Source: Hanleya hanleyi
Lineage: Eukaryota; Mollusca; Polyplacophora; Lepidopleurida; Hanleyidae
Direction: 5' to 3'
DNA length: 64,000 nt
Assembly: GCA_036873755.1 (NCBI GenBank)
Contig: JAVTVY010016059.1
Coordinates: 1 to 64,000 of the forward strand
Of the stretch, positions 40,280 to 53,479 are shown in pieces. Both the position numbers and the translations under genes were made by a program. The notes under the pieces are model-generated. The model had not been told where the DNA came from. It ran no database searches and saw only the letters and a program-made list of their open reading frames with translations. Numbering within the stretch: the first letter of the stretch is position 1; each line of letters begins with the position of its first letter.

Positions 40280-40357
40280 AGCCCACCATCACCAGATGGT
40301 GGGCTGTTCAAATCGCTTTTTGTCCGTGGTCCGTCGTCCGTCCGTCGTCCGTCCGTA
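40280..40357. repeat. Hairpin and GTCC repeats heading the satellite
   Basis: A perfect 11-bp hairpin, AGCCCACCATC (40280-40290) and GATGGTGGGCT (40295-40305), is followed by GTCC/GTCGTCC repeats up to the first satellite unit. Confidence 0.8.
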
Positions 40358-40359
40358 AA

Positions 40360-42530
40360 CAATTTCTTGTTATCGCGATTTCTCAGGAACTACTGCATGG
40401 ATCTTTCTCAAATTTGGTACACAGGTTCCCCTTGGGGTCTAGTTGTGCAAGATACCTTTTCTGGTCCGATTCGAAAATCAATATGGCCACCAGGCAGCCA
40501 TCTTGGATTTCCCCATGAAACCTTGTTATCGCGATTTCTCAGGAACTACTGCATAGATCTTTCTCAAATTTGGTACACAGGTTCCCCTTGGGGCCTAGTT
40601 GTGCAAGATACCTTTTTTGGTCCGATTCGATAATCCAATATGGCCACCAGTCAGCCATCTTGGATTTCCCCATGAAACCTTGTTATCGCGATTTCTCAGG
40701 AACTAATGCATGGATCTTTCTCAAATTTGGTACACAGGTTCCCCTTGGGGTCTAGTTGTGCAAGATACCTTTTCTGGTGCGATTCGAAAATCCAATATGG
40801 CCACCAGGCAGCCATCTTGGATTTTCCCATGAAAACTTTTTATCGCGATTTCTTAGGAACTACTGCATGGATCTTTCACAAATTTGGTACACAGGTTCCC
40901 CTTGGGGTCTAGTTGTGCAAGATACCTTTTTTGGTCCGATTCGAAAATCCAATATGGCCACAAGGCAGCCATCTTGGATTTCCACATGAAACCTTGTTAT
41001 CGCGATTTCTCGGAAATTACTGCATGGATCTTTCTCAAATTTGGTACACAGGTTCCCCTTGGGGTCTAGTTGTGCAAGATACCTTTTCTGGTCCGATCCG
41101 AAAATCCAATATGGCGACAAGGCGGCCATCTTGGATTTCCCAATGAAACCTTGTTTTCGCGATTTCTCAGGAACTACTGCATGGATCTTTCTCAAATTTG
41201 GTACACATGTTCCCCTTGGGGTCTAGTTGTGCAAGATAGATTTTCTGGTCCGATTCGAAAATCCAATATGGCCACCAGGCAGCCATCTTGGATTTCCCCC
41301 ATGAAACTTTGTTATTGCCATTTCTCAGGAAGTATTGCATGGATCTTTCTCAAATTTGGTACACAGGTTCCCCTTAGGTTCTAGTTGTGCAAGATACCTT
41401 TTTTAGTCCGAATTGAAAATCCAATATGACCACCAGGCGGCCATCTTAGATTTCCCCATGAAACTTTGTTATCGTGATTTCTCATAAAGTATTGCCTGGA
41501 TCTTTCTCAAATTCGGTACACACGTTCCCCTTGGGGTCTAGTTGTGCATGATACCTTTTCTGGTTCGATTCGAAAATCCAATATGGTCACAAGGCGGCCA
41601 TCTTGCATTTCCCCATGAAACCTTATTGTCATTTCTCAGAAAGTATCGCATGGATCTTTCTCAAATTTGATACACAGGTTCCTCTTGGGGTCTAGTTGTG
41701 CAAGATACCTTTTCTGGTCCGATTCGAAAATCCAATATGGCCACAAGACGGCCATCTTGGATTTCCCCATGAAACCTTGTTATTGCTTTTTGTTGGGAAC
41801 TACTCCATGGATCTTCCTCAAATTCCGTACACAGGTTCCCCTTGGGGTCTAGTTATGCAACATACTTGTTCTGGTCCGATTCGAAAATCCAATATGGCCA
41901 CCAGGCAGCCATCTTGGATTTCCCTGTGAAACCTTTTTATCGCTATTTCTCAGGAACTACTACATGGATCTTTCTCAAATTTGGTACACAGTTTCCCTTT
42001 GGGGTCTAGTTGTGCAAGATACCTTTTTTGGTCCGATTCGAAAATCCAATATGGCCACAAAGCAGTCATGTTGGATTTCCCCATGAAACTTTGTTATTGC
42101 GATTTCTCAGGAACTACTGCATGTATCTTTGTCAAATTTGGTACACAGGTTCCCCTTGTGATCTAGTTGTGCAAGATACCTCTTTCTTTCCGATTCGAAA
42201 ATCCAATATGGCCACCAGGCGGCCATCTTGGATCTCCCCATGCAACTTTGTTATCATGATTTCTCAGAAAGTACTGCATGGATCTTTCTCAAATTTGGTA
42301 CATAGGTTCCCGTTGGGGTCTAGTTGTGCAAAATACCCTTTCCTCGTCCAATTCGAAAATCCAATTTGGCCACCAGGTGCCCATCTTGGATTTCCCCTTG
42401 AAACATAGTTATCGTGAATTCTCAGGAACTACTTGATGGATCTTTCTGAAATTTTGTACACAGGTCCCACATGGGGCCTAGTTGTGCAAAATACCATTTT
42501 TGGTCCGATTCGAAAATCCAAGTTACGCTC
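40360..42530 (+). repeat. 157-bp satellite, about 14 units
   Basis: Units of about 157 bp with TTATCGCGATTTCTCAGGAA, GCATGGATCTTTCTCAAATT, GTTCCCCTTGGGGTCTAG, GATTCGAAAATCCAATATGG and GCCATCTTGGATTTCCCC. Divergence rises to the right. Because 157 is not a multiple of three and the unit has few stops, many overlapping open frames appear; they encode the same repeat in different frames and are not genes. Confidence 0.92.
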
Positions 42531-42534
42531 CAAA

Positions 42535-44150
42535 TTAATACGGCATTCCTGAGTTGTGACGTTGCATCACACGAGTCGGCGGATCAAACGTTGGGACATA
42601 TTCTAAAAAGTGACTATAGAGAATATCCATACCTTCACCTTCCATATCAAGAGGTTCCAATAATTCGGAATTAAAATGTATTTCTTCAAATTTTAAATCA
42701 GTTTTCTTTAGTCCAGTGAACTGCCCCACTGTTTCGTCTGCCGACGGGTCGGCTACATGAAGGGACGTCACTCTTGTGACACGTTACAACTCGACAACTG
42801 TAGACTTCTGCGTGTTTCATCAGGATTCAGACACTTTCGATGTTTCAACATTACTGCGCGGATCCCTTCAGTATTAAGTATTGTACCATCTTACTGTTTT
42901 CGAGCATGGTATCTTAAAAGAGATATCTCAAACTAGCCCAGTAAACGGAACAGAATTCGTTCCTAATTATAAAATATTAAGTATGTTTCATAGTTCATGC
43001 CAAAGGGTCGAGGAGATTTGTCTTCGCTTTCAGTACCCAATGATGACACGTGCAAAAAAAACTACGAAACGAAGACGAAAGATCCTCCAGACATTCACTT
43101 TTAGACTAACTTTTCTCTTGTACTATAACAACCGACATAAGTACAGTTTCTAGAAATCTTGAAACTCCTTAAACTTAGAAAGATGATATCGTGTTGTTTT
43201 CCAGTGTCCCTTTTTCGATCAGATTCGAAATTCTGTAAACAAAATTACAAATCAATCGTTTGTTCTTAGTAACAATGGACAAAAAGATCCTCTTGTCATT
43301 AGCTTACAATTATCGGACAATGGTGGGCGCCAAGATCCTTCAGGATCTCTCGTTTTAAAATACAGCGCTTGTAAAATTTTCAAATGAACTAAGAAATGTA
43401 AAGTTAAAATAAAACAATGAGTTGATGGGCCGCGAAATCCGTATGGGAAGCGGCCCTTAAACTGCAATTTCAATCAATCAATCAATAGACGAGTATTTCC
43501 ACGAGACAGAAGATGTTGTCGGTGGCAAACTACCCAAAATCGTTTCTGATTCTCAATAGTGCGTATTCCATATATGCTGAAACTTAACTACAAATAATGA
43601 TCTATTTAATATTTCCTTTTATTCAGAGAAAATGTCTTTATATCTTACTAGGTTTTTTTTACAAACTCAACACCCTGTGCGGAAAACAAAAGTTCAATTC
43701 AACTTTCACTGAGAAGGTAGCAGATACTCGGTGGACAATCGATACAACAATTTTTCCTGACAAGGAGGTTTGTTCTCGGCAAACTATGCTCGATCTGTAC
43801 GCAGGAGATTCGCTACAAAATATGACATGTTAAATACTTCCTCTTCTCAGAGAAAATATCTTTATTAATTATTAATTTCTTACAGAGATGGTAGAGATGG
43901 TGGATGAGTATACTCGGTGGGTAGACCGTTCCATCATCTTCGCTGAGAAGATATTTCCAACATCTTCTGCCAAAGTATTTTATTGTATAAAATGTATAAT
44001 CAATCCGTCTGTGGAAGATTTCATTCTTGGCAAAAATCATTGTAAATCCATTTAGTATTCAAGCGACGAAATAAAGTGAAAATAATTTGCAAGAGTGTGA
44101 TTGAGGATGCCAGAAAACATACTTCATTAGTATACATTGCTGAAAGCAAA
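42535..44150. other. Intergenic, no gene recognised
   Basis: Short open frames have no family resemblance. A small cluster of similar pieces (GAGATGGTAGAGATGG, AAATATCTTT..) suggests R3-derived debris at 43480-44010. Confidence 0.4.
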
Positions 44151-44640
44151 TATGTATCCATTCAGATTTAGAAGTTTCAGATATGATACAATGTGCAACT
44201 TTGGGTACCACTCGTGTGGTCTGTGATATAGGTTAGCTCCCATTCACAAGAGCCAGTCAGGTCGAAGATTGATTGAAATCAATTGTGTGCAGTGATTGTG
44301 GTATTATGTTGCCAGTTTACACAAAGTCAACCCTTCAGGCCCTGTGATATATTTATCTGCTCCTGGGTACATCGACGAAAGGACAGTATTACAATTTACT
44401 GATAGGAATCTCGGGTTAATGCGTGGAAATGCCTTAAATCATTGACTATGACCATCGGTTCTCTCCATAACTCGAGGCAAAAATATCGACCCGAATTTTT
44501 CCTATATAACATATTTCTTCCACGAGACCCTTTTGCTGGGAGTTGTAGATGTAAATCAGTTTGTAACATCAGACAAAGGGTACACATAATCTCTATCTGT
44601 GATTGGTCATAACAGATAAGTCTATAGATCAGGCGTTTAT
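44150..44640 (+). repeat. Dispersed repeat family R4, copy 3, and TTTA run
   Basis: GATTGAAATCAATTG, TTTACTGATAGGAATC and ATTTCTTCCACGAGACCC follow the R4 order. A TTTATTTA microsatellite follows at about 44636-44670. Confidence 0.6.
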
Positions 44641-44819
44641 TTATTTATATATTTATTTATTTATTTCACTTTGGCATGTGTTAGGATGCCCACACAGCTG
44701 AAGCACCTGTAGTCATGACCCCACATAAGAGTATGTACAATGAAATACACCGATAATATACCTGCAAACACGTAAAACACAATGGAACACCATGATATAA
44801 AAACAACTTTGCAGAGTCG

Positions 44820-45400
44820 ATTTTGTGACTTTGTAAGTTGTGGACTGTTATCTTGTCTGATACGGGGATATTAAGTTACCTCAGAGCAAATTCATCGTCT
44901 GTCCAGCTGACAGGGTTTGAAAGCTTTTGATGGGTTTTCGGCACGTGTTCGTTATGCTGTTCTTTTCCTTGCAGGAAAATCTGGGTTAGAACAGACACTT
45001 CTTTTGGTAAGTTGGTAGTAACACGATCTCCAATCATTCACGGCAAACTTTGTTGAACGACATTGCCTCTATTTGACATGCGGTAAGCCATTATTGGCAC
45101 TGGCAGACAGCTGATTGAAATCAATTTTCCGCGTAGAGATTTCACGCGAAATGTATAGACGAGAGTCAGCAGTCGTTTATCATTGCGGTCGTCTGATAGA
45201 GCGACAACCAGGTTCGATATCAAGCCAGTTACAGGCTATTTTCTACACTAGAGGATTTCTAAGATCTAGTATCCAACGAAAAAACAACATTGCCGCAAGT
45301 ACCATTGAAAACTTCCAAAAGACAAGACTTTCACAGAGATGCTAGGAAATATTATGAAAATCTTCTAACAGCAGATTCAATTCTCGGTAATTAAGTTCAA
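44820..45400 (+). repeat. Dispersed repeat family R3, copy 4
   Basis: GTTTGAAAGCTTTTGATGGG, GGTAAGCCATTATTGGCAC, TGATTGAAATCAATTTTCC and GGTTCGATATCAAGCCAGTT in R3 order; one of the better preserved copies. Confidence 0.68.
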
Positions 45401-46264
45401 CATGAAACGGATGGTGAAAAACGATGCCCGCGTACTGACAAGAAGACATATTGTAGAAATTTCGGTCCCTAAGACGACGTAGGGCTTGTGCGCGATCTTA
45501 GATATTATAACGCAAGGTCGTCTGTTGACTCCTGTGATGGTGTGGACATAACTCTTCCAGATAGATTCCAGTCCGGCTCCGAGATTTCTCGAAGACTTGA
45601 AATGGATTACAACAAAAACGGATTTCTGATGATATATAGTTTTTATTATATATGCATTTTGAAGCAGCTACAACATTTCACATACTTTGTGAACTCTACC
45701 GGTGGCAGTAGGACAGTATGATGGAATAAACAGTAATTTGAAAACGCCAAACATTCTCTTTTATACTGTCCTGGATAAATGGGTGCATGCCAAACTCATC
45801 AAATCCTCAGAACAATTATGACATGCCACATCGCTATCTGTCTCATTTTCTAAACATGCACATCAGACTTGGGATTCACAAAGTACAAATTTAATGCAGT
45901 TATACAACCATCCAATATTAACCATATGTAGTCTGAAGTTATATAAATGTTTCTCACACATAGTTGTGTACGTAGATGTTCTACGATACCTGACCTAAGA
46001 GGTCAGGAAATGGAATCTCGGGGATAGCTTTATAGAAAAACAAACAGAACTTAAAATTAGAACACGTCATAATATATATATGTACTGCGGCATTTAAGTT
46101 TGCATGCACAAACAGCTGGGACAAGTGTGGTGGCTAAGAAGTCTACCTTTACGTGAAAGTATGGTGGCTAAGAAATCAATATTTCACACAATGATCTCAC
46201 AGACAAATATACTGACTGCATGTTTCTAAAAACACCACAAGAGCCAAAAGTGACCCCTGTGGTG

Positions 46265-46950
46265 ATTTGTAGCTCGAGCACACCTTTATTGTAGCTGTTC
46301 ACATGGATATCTTGAATGACATGACAACACGGTCCCTAGCACCGGCTTGAGCGGTATGACAACACGGCCCCTATCACCGGCTTGAGCGGTATGACAACAC
46401 GGCCCCTATCACCGGCTTGAGCGGTATGACAACACGGCCCCTATCACCGGCTTGAGCGGTATGACAACGCGATTACCGCTGCGGCAGGCGGTATGACAAC
46501 ACGATTCTTTAGCACCGGCCAGGCGAGTATGACAAGCGGCCCCTATCACCGGCCCGAGCGGTATGTGCCCACGGCCTATCTCGCAGCTTGTGCTGAGTAA
46601 CGACTGGCACACGGCCTAGCACCGGCTTGTGCGGTATAGACCCACGGCTTCCCCTGCTTTTCCGGCGCTGCGGTATAAACAACACGGCCCCTGCGCACCG
46701 GCAGGCCGTATGACAACACGGCCCCCTGGCACCAAGCGTACGGTATGACAACACATTTCAGCACCGGCAGGCGGTATGCTTACGGCCCTACTTCCGGCGA
46801 GCGAGGTAGCAACCAAGCAGCTATCACCGGCTTGAGCGGTATGACAACACGGCCCCTAGCACCGGCTTGAGCGGTATGACAACACGGCCCCTAGCACCGG
46901 CTTGAGCGGTATGACAACACGGCCCCTAGCACCGGCTTGAGCGCTAGTAG
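46265..46950 (-). repeat. 35-bp tandem array derived from the R2 module
   Basis: Unit CGGTATGACAACACGGCC plus CCTATCACCGGCTTGAG (35 bp), about 17 copies. The outer copies are near-identical; 46480-46800 is irregular. The unit is the R2 module (CTAGCACCGGC...GCGGTA) shortened and expanded, and each unit contains GCGGTA, the Polinton target sequence. The overlapping minus-strand open frames are repeat artefacts. The irregular centre might partly reflect assembly error. Confidence 0.85.
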
Positions 46951-47074
46951 GTACAAATCAAGTCATCCGTTGGAAAATGGTTAACCATGTGACCACCACA
47001 TAGAACAAATCGGTCCAAACGAGGGAATATTTATAGATTGCAAGTTCCTATTCAAAACAAATACCTGTGATTTA

Positions 47075-47460
47075 AGCGTCTAGTCCGTCATTCAATATTC
47101 AGCCGTCGTCCATTAAAGAATTCCCGCGTCCATAATTCAAAGACCCAATTCATAGAATAACATTAGCACCATATTGAAAGGATAAATCTTTTTATACATA
47201 AAACTAGGCTAATTTCCTGCGAGACACAAGCGGTCAACAGTCTTCCATGATGCCAGCAAGACATCATGATGTTCCAAAAATATCAAATCCGATCGCTGAT
47301 CAGTATTCTTAATCCATATGATATACGTTGTAAAGTAGTTATCCAAAGTATGACGTATCTCAGTCCCACTTTGATTGTAGCTGTTCAAATTCATAGGTTC
47401 ATACGGCCCCTAGCCCCGAGTTAAGCGGAATTAAACACAAGTTACGAAACGTGCCGCCAG
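47075..47460 (-). mobile_element. 3' end of the minus-strand Naiad element
   Basis: Reverse of the standard order: tail (AAGCGTCTAGTCCGTCATTC), GTCTTCCATGATGCC region, AAGACATCATGATG, and the module GGCCCCTAGCCCCGAGTTAAG, ending at ACGAAACG where the RT frame begins. Confidence 0.7.
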
Positions 47461-49925
47461 AGATCTTGCACGCTACGCTCGTATTTTGCTATCAGCATGA
47501 GATATGCATCGCTAAATTTGAGAAAATTCGAGAGGAGGCGCTTGATGATATAGCCATGTTTTACAAGTGTCTGCAATAACGTTTTGTGACATTGATCAAA
47601 ATCGTCACATTTAACACAGGATCTAACAACTGCTACTAGGCGTGATATGTATACGCCATATGCAGGTCCCACTGGAATATTACTGTCCAGATAGGAAAGG
47701 TTTACGATGTCGAAATGGTTATCTCTTTTGTCGTAAAGTCGACGAGAGAAGGCCCTCTTCATTTTTATAGAGATATAGGTCTGAATAAGATGTGCCGCTA
47801 GGGCCCTCTGTAGTTTTCTTCAAATCCAGTGAAGGTGGATATATCTCCTTCAATGCGTCATTTATATAGCGATTATCCACAGCAAGAAGATCGTCTGTAT
47901 AGCGTTTGGTGAATGAGACAGAACGGGCTTTAAACTGTTTTTGAAAGCATCTGCATATAGTCGTATTCATAAGAGAACAGATATACGTCAGCCAAAAGTG
48001 GTGCACAATTAGTACCCATTGGAATACCTATATGCTGTTGATATATTGTATTGCCAAGTTTCACATAGATATTATCAATAAGACATTCGAGCAACTCTAT
48101 AAACAAAGAAACATGAATGATATTCCCTGTATGTGGTAGAGCTGAAGAATGTTTTATATCTTCTGACATTAATATATCGACGATCAGTTTTCTTTAACAC
48201 CGATACTATTAATGAAATAAGACGAACAGTAAGGTCCTGATGAGGAATTGCAGTATACAGAGTCGGGAATTCCCATGTGAGTACATTGTCTGCACGGTAT
48301 GTGACCTTCAGCATCAAGTTCTTCCGGAAGACATTTTGGGTTTTTCAATATCCACATGCATTCAATGCCAAAGTTCTTAGAAATAGTGGCACAATATCTT
48401 TCCTCAAATCCTTTTCCTCCTGAAGGGCCCTCGTTAACAGCGCTGAAAGAAGCTTGGTGGTGCAGGTTCTAGAACCAGCTGTGGATCTACCTTTTGTGTG
48501 GTGATTTATATATTTTAGTAGTCCAGTACACTTTCGGTATATCGTTACGAGTGTTTGGAAGACAAATACCTCTTTCCTTGAGAAATGTTTTGTGGTTGTT
48601 AAATAAATCTCCCAGCGTAAATACTGTTTGGGAGTAAGTAGGCGTATTCGGCGATGGTGTGCTTACACTCAATTCCTTAACCAGCGCCTGGTAATAGTAA
48701 TATTTACATATAAATATTATATAATTTGGAGCTTTGTCAGCTGGGACTATGACGAGTTTATTAGAACAAGATTTACTAGAACTTCTTACGAACTGAGGTT
48801 TCTCAGTACTTGTTTTGCTTGGGGAAGGGTACTACCGTCAGTATGGCGGATTGATTTAACGATCTTGTTCTTGGTGAGGTCCAGCAGGTCAGCGAGTACT
48901 GTAGGTTCAACCTTTTCTCGCTTTGACCACCCAATAACATACTCTTCTGGTCCGCCTTCAGATTTATTTTTCTCGGCTCTCTATATTTAGGTCCCTTCAT
49001 CAGGAGTGATTTTAGGTCCTCATCACTCAATATATCAATGTCACCAGTCACAACATGCTTTCATGGTGTATAGATAAAGTTCGATGATTCACAATCACAA
49101 CTATAGCCTCCTGACGTGTATATATTCCCGTCAAACTCTTTGATGGCATTAGAATAAGTGAATATTTTGGTGGCTATAGATTTAGTATACTTATATGAAA
49201 TACAAGGAAGTTCTGCGAACTTACAATAGTTTGGTACAGCACTGCGTGCCTCTGGATCATTCAGGATTCGTGGTAAATTAATAATGTTCAATCCTTTATC
49301 CACTTAGTTGAGTTTCAAGAAAAGCCGGTCTTTGAGTGTTTCAATTGTGTTCACTGGTCGATACAATCGAAAATACGCTATATCTTGACAAACTTTAGTG
49401 ATTCTGGGTGGTATGAAGACACAGATCGTTGTATATCTCTGGCAATACGATTTAATACTCTCAGAGGTAACGCATACAAAACTGTACGCAAGCTATGTAT
49501 ACTGTTGGGTGTGTTAGTTAAACCCACTAAATAACTTGAAGTGATATGATCGTGAATCAACGCACTATTAAACTGTCTCCATCCATGGCTGAGATGTCTC
49601 CGTTGGGGGACCTTAAGGAGCTTGGTAATATTGGATATATTTGAATGGCGATTTGTAACATTGCCGAACCCTTTGAAATTATCATTCAAACCATACGAAG
49701 ACACTGACCCAAGCTCTAGCATCCAGGACAGTTCCCGCTCTCGGATTTTTCTCTCAAATCTAAAGGGAGAATCCTTGGTAGATGAGTAGACTGTGTCTAT
49801 AATCTGGATACTATCTGGATAATCTGGATGTGAGGCATGATGCCGGCCAAGCACTTCATTCTCCGCCATGTTTACATGTGACAAAACTACAATCACAAAG
49901 ATTTGAATGAAGGACAAGCCCTAAT
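47420..49925 (-). pseudogene. Naiad-type Penelope-like retroelement ORF, degenerate
   Basis: Consecutive minus-strand frames make one protein order. 49917-49378 has RFERKIRERELSWMLEL and YGLN, the C-terminal motif of a GIY-YIG nuclease. 49303-49061 has YTKSIATKIF and GGYSCDCESSNFIYTP (Cys motif). 49051-48803 has ILSDEDLKSLLMKGPKYREP. About 48770-48490 has LVIVPADKAPN and IPKVYWTTKIYKSPHK. 48317-47930 has YQQHIGIPMGTNCAPLLADV (RT). 48006-47442 has RYTDDLLAVDN (catalytic YxDD), IYPPSLDLKKTT, and SNIPVGPAYGVYISRLV. A nuclease-like motif before the RT is the permuted order of the Naiad clade of Penelope-like elements, in contrast to the usual C-terminal GIY-YIG. Many frameshifts and stops make it inactive; the GIY-YIG start is not visible. 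Confidence 0.7.
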
Positions 49926-49929
49926 CTGT

Positions 49930-51310
49930 ATGCGGAATATTCGCTCCAAAATTTGCCGTGTCTAATGCTTTCCTTCCTCAGATAAAACTACCTTTATTCC
50001 TTATCAGTTTGTCGCATATGTCACACTCAGTATAATATGCATAATGTAAAAAGGGCTATTTTTATATATATATCAGCATGTAAAAACTTTGGTTATGAGT
50101 TCGGCCTCGAAAACCGTATTGAGCAAATATGTATTCCTATTACTTGGATCTGACCTAAAGCCGTTCATCTGTAAGTAACTTGTATACATGTATATTGTAT
50201 AGAATAACCCATATACTATATAAAGGAGGTTCCAGACAATTTGAAAATAAAATGTCATTTTTCTTATATTTCGACCAGCGGTAGAGCAGACCTTCAACAT
50301 TCAAAACAAAGGATAAAATTCAGGGGTTACCAGGCTTAATTTTAAATATTCTAGCAAATTGTATGGTGTACTATAATGCTTTAACCCTACTCTAATATAT
50401 GGGGTTAGATAGAACTTCTATGAAAAATGCCTCTATGTAATGTCCATAGAAAAAGTTAATATTTTCTAAGAATTTAAAATGTCATTTTTCCCAAAATGCC
50501 TCAAGGGTTTTCTGGAACAATGCTGAATCAGAAAATCTAACAAAAATGAGGGGTCACCAGGATTCTCTTCAAGACAGTAGGATGTCAACATGGAAAACCA
50601 TGGTCACGATGCCACTTAACCTGATTTCGCTAAGTCGGTTAGCCAACTTGAATTTGTCCGGAATCTCATTAAACCTCGTCTTGTCTCAAGATCCGTATTT
50701 GTCATTATCTATATTTTATAGTACTTTTAGGAGAGATTCTGTTTCTAATTTTCATCTTCCGCTACGCATCTGTTGAAATATCTAAAAGACAAGGAATAGA
50801 TTTTTTGAAAGTTCTGCGTAAGAATTAAAACATATTGCTGTGAGACATTCGGGAGGTTCCAGTTAGCATGCATCTAGATAGGAAATGCTTATATATATTG
50901 ACACTATATTGTTTTCCAGGCTATCGATCTCAAATACATCATTAAAGTTGAAAATAAACAACGCAATGATATCCTTTCACACAATTATTAGAGCATATTA
51001 GTATTCGCTAGAGCTATTTCTATCACGCGAGTATATAAGCATGTGGGGTACCAGAAAAATGATGTTTTCGTCATTTTTCTTCAAAATTCCTGCTTTTCTG
51101 CCATGGCAAAGTGGGCAAAATCTATTTTATTTCACATAACATTATTATTATTTAATAATTTGGCATACAGTTTGGAACATATCATGTATATTGTTTACAG
51201 TATGCTCTAATAGATAACATAGGTAATTGGTATGTAACAAAACATTAACAATGTAAAATGTTGTCCTCAGATATGCTGGTGTTTATTCATGCCCCTATAC
51301 AATTGATAGT
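49930..51310. other. Intergenic, nothing recognised
   Basis: AT-rich; small frames only. TTTTCTTATATTTCG-type and TATATA runs are present but no structured repeat was identified. Confidence 0.4.
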
Positions 51311-51313
51311 TAA

Positions 51314-51843
51314 CCCCATCCGACCGGACCTCACCAGGCATTCTGGTCTCTCCTCCATAAATAGTTTTCTCACTCCTTGAGCTAGAGGGCTGAAACTTAC
51401 CAACAATAACCTTGGGTCAAGCCCTACTAGAAAATGTGGAAATTAAGATGATCGCCACCGTGATGACGTCATTTGCAAAAACAAACATTTTTGAACGATT
51501 TGTCGGTCAGATTTTTCGATTTCTTTATATTTGTGTTTTCTTTGCAAAAATTGTATGACAAATTATTAAATGATAATATTATGTGAAATAAAATAGATTG
51601 CTCACATTTCCTTGCAAAAAAGCAGGAATTTTGAAGAAATATTATGAAAACATCACTTTTCTGGTCCCCAACATGGCCCCCGTTTTGAATTTTCCCATGA
51701 AACTTGGCTTGGGAGTTATGAATATAGGCTCAAAATGATCCCACTATGATAAACTACAAAGTCACAGGGTGTCGGCTCTCAAGTTTTTGTCGTTCCGTAG
51801 ATAGGATAGACAGTTTGGTAATGGTAGGCCAGGCCTGGTAGGT
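51314..51843. mobile_element. piggyBac-like MITE, copy 2
   Basis: Flanked by TTAA (51310-51313 and 51844-51847). Ends CCCCATCCGACCGG and CCAGGCCTGGTAGG/T. The interior shares CTCCTTGAGCTAGAGGG, GGGTCAAGCCCTAC, GATGACGTCATTT and ACTACAAAGT with the copy at 31538-32105. Confidence 0.6.
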
Positions 51844-52969
51844 TTAAATGATTTTATATAGGTCCCTATTACAAAGGTTAGACTCTTAAAGCAAAGTAAC
51901 CAACTGTCGTTGAGGGCGGTAAGCTTTACTTTTTATTACAATTTGTTAAACCTTTCTGCATTGAGTTCGACGTGTGCGCCGATACGGGACTGATACGTTC
52001 AGGACAACGTCACGGTTCACACTTGATCCAGGAACGTTCCAACTACGAACATGTGAACTATTCTGGGTCCGAGTTTTAATTAAAGAAAAAAAAGTGGCAC
52101 AACAAATCCCCCACGGGGGTAATTTCGAGAAGGAAATTGTTCTAGGTTATATCCGTCAACTGAAGAATGTTTTCCCGACATGGGTCTTTTTGCGATTCAA
52201 ATTGGGCAAAATTTGAAGCTCAACCGTAAACAAAAGGAATGTCCTCTGCATTTGTCCGATGACACAAGTTGATTGACGATGTTTCTGAGTTCGTAACAAT
52301 TCTCGGAGTACTTGAACTACTAAAATCAATTGGGCCATCACGATCAAGACGACCAACCACAACTCTTCCATGACGTGAGTATACACTCACTTCCGCTCAT
52401 CTAAAACGTCTCGCAATGGTGCAATTGGGGCGCCCAGTGCACGCTGTGACGAGTAACAAAATATTATATATTTCCTTCATTTCGCATTCTATCAGCATAT
52501 TTTTTAATAATAACAGTTGGAATACAAATGTTGACAATTATAATCACACTCAAAAATAAAGTATGTGCTCCTTTAGGCACACATAACCATTGAATTACCG
52601 ATGAGAGGATGTCACCAACCAAGGCAGTCAGTCATCTAATCTTATTCAAAAGAATACACAAAGCATGCCAGGTACCTCGGTTTGGAAATAAAGGACATTT
52701 GGGTCAACCTTTTCAAACCAGGTGCAAAACGGATACCGTACCGTCGTAAATTGTTGTGACTTTAAAGAAGGACTTGAAGAAGTACACATCAACAGACATC
52801 GTAGTGAATTCTCGCAATATTCAAGAACCACCCGTTCGTTCGTACTCGACGAAAACTTCGTGAAAACATGTAGTGTTCAGGCGAAGCATTAACGTGGAAA
52901 ACTTTACAAGATTTTAAGTGGGGAAGACCAATAAATTACTTTAATAGCATTATATTAGATTACTTGGAG

Positions 52970-53420
52970 CAAATATTTATCCATCTAAGCTTAAATGCCT
53001 TGGATAGGATACCGTATGCATCACTGTGTATCACTTGTGATGAATGTATTCCGTCAGACTCTCTGGTAAGAGATTTAGTAGCTCTAACCGGGAAATCCAA
53101 TTCGCCTACATTAGCTCCATTCACCAGCTCCAGTCCATTATTGACACCGGTCGATAGCCAATTGAATTCAATTTTCTGTGCAATGGTTTTGGTACACTAT
53201 ACGGGGATACTATATAAATAAATCTTCCGAACTCCGTATTTATCTGCTCCCGTGAACACCAAAGAAAGTTAACTGTAACAATTTACTGCTAGAGATCCCA
53301 GCTATATACAAGGAAAGACCTTGTATCCCTGACTGCGGGCAATCGGTTCTCTACTCGTCTCACGGAAGAACATATCGACCCAAGTTTGTACTATGGAATT
53401 TATTTCTTCCACAAGGCCCT
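52970..53420 (+). repeat. Dispersed repeat family R4, copy 4
   Basis: GACACCGGTCGATAGCC, TTCAATTTTCTGTGC, TTTACTGCTAGAGATCCC and TTTATTTCTTCCACAAGGCC in R4 order. Confidence 0.65.
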
Positions 53421-53479
53421 TCTTACTGGGAGTCGTAGTAGTTCGTCATAGTTCAAGTAGACACATCTTTAAATATTTT

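Noticed and set aside
40367..42408. Many overlapping 60-130-codon frames with similar proteins
   Set aside because: They are the 157-bp satellite read in rotating frames; no start context and no codon constraint.
46409..46816. Overlapping minus-strand frames of 60-80 codons
   Set aside because: Artefacts of the 35-bp tandem repeat.
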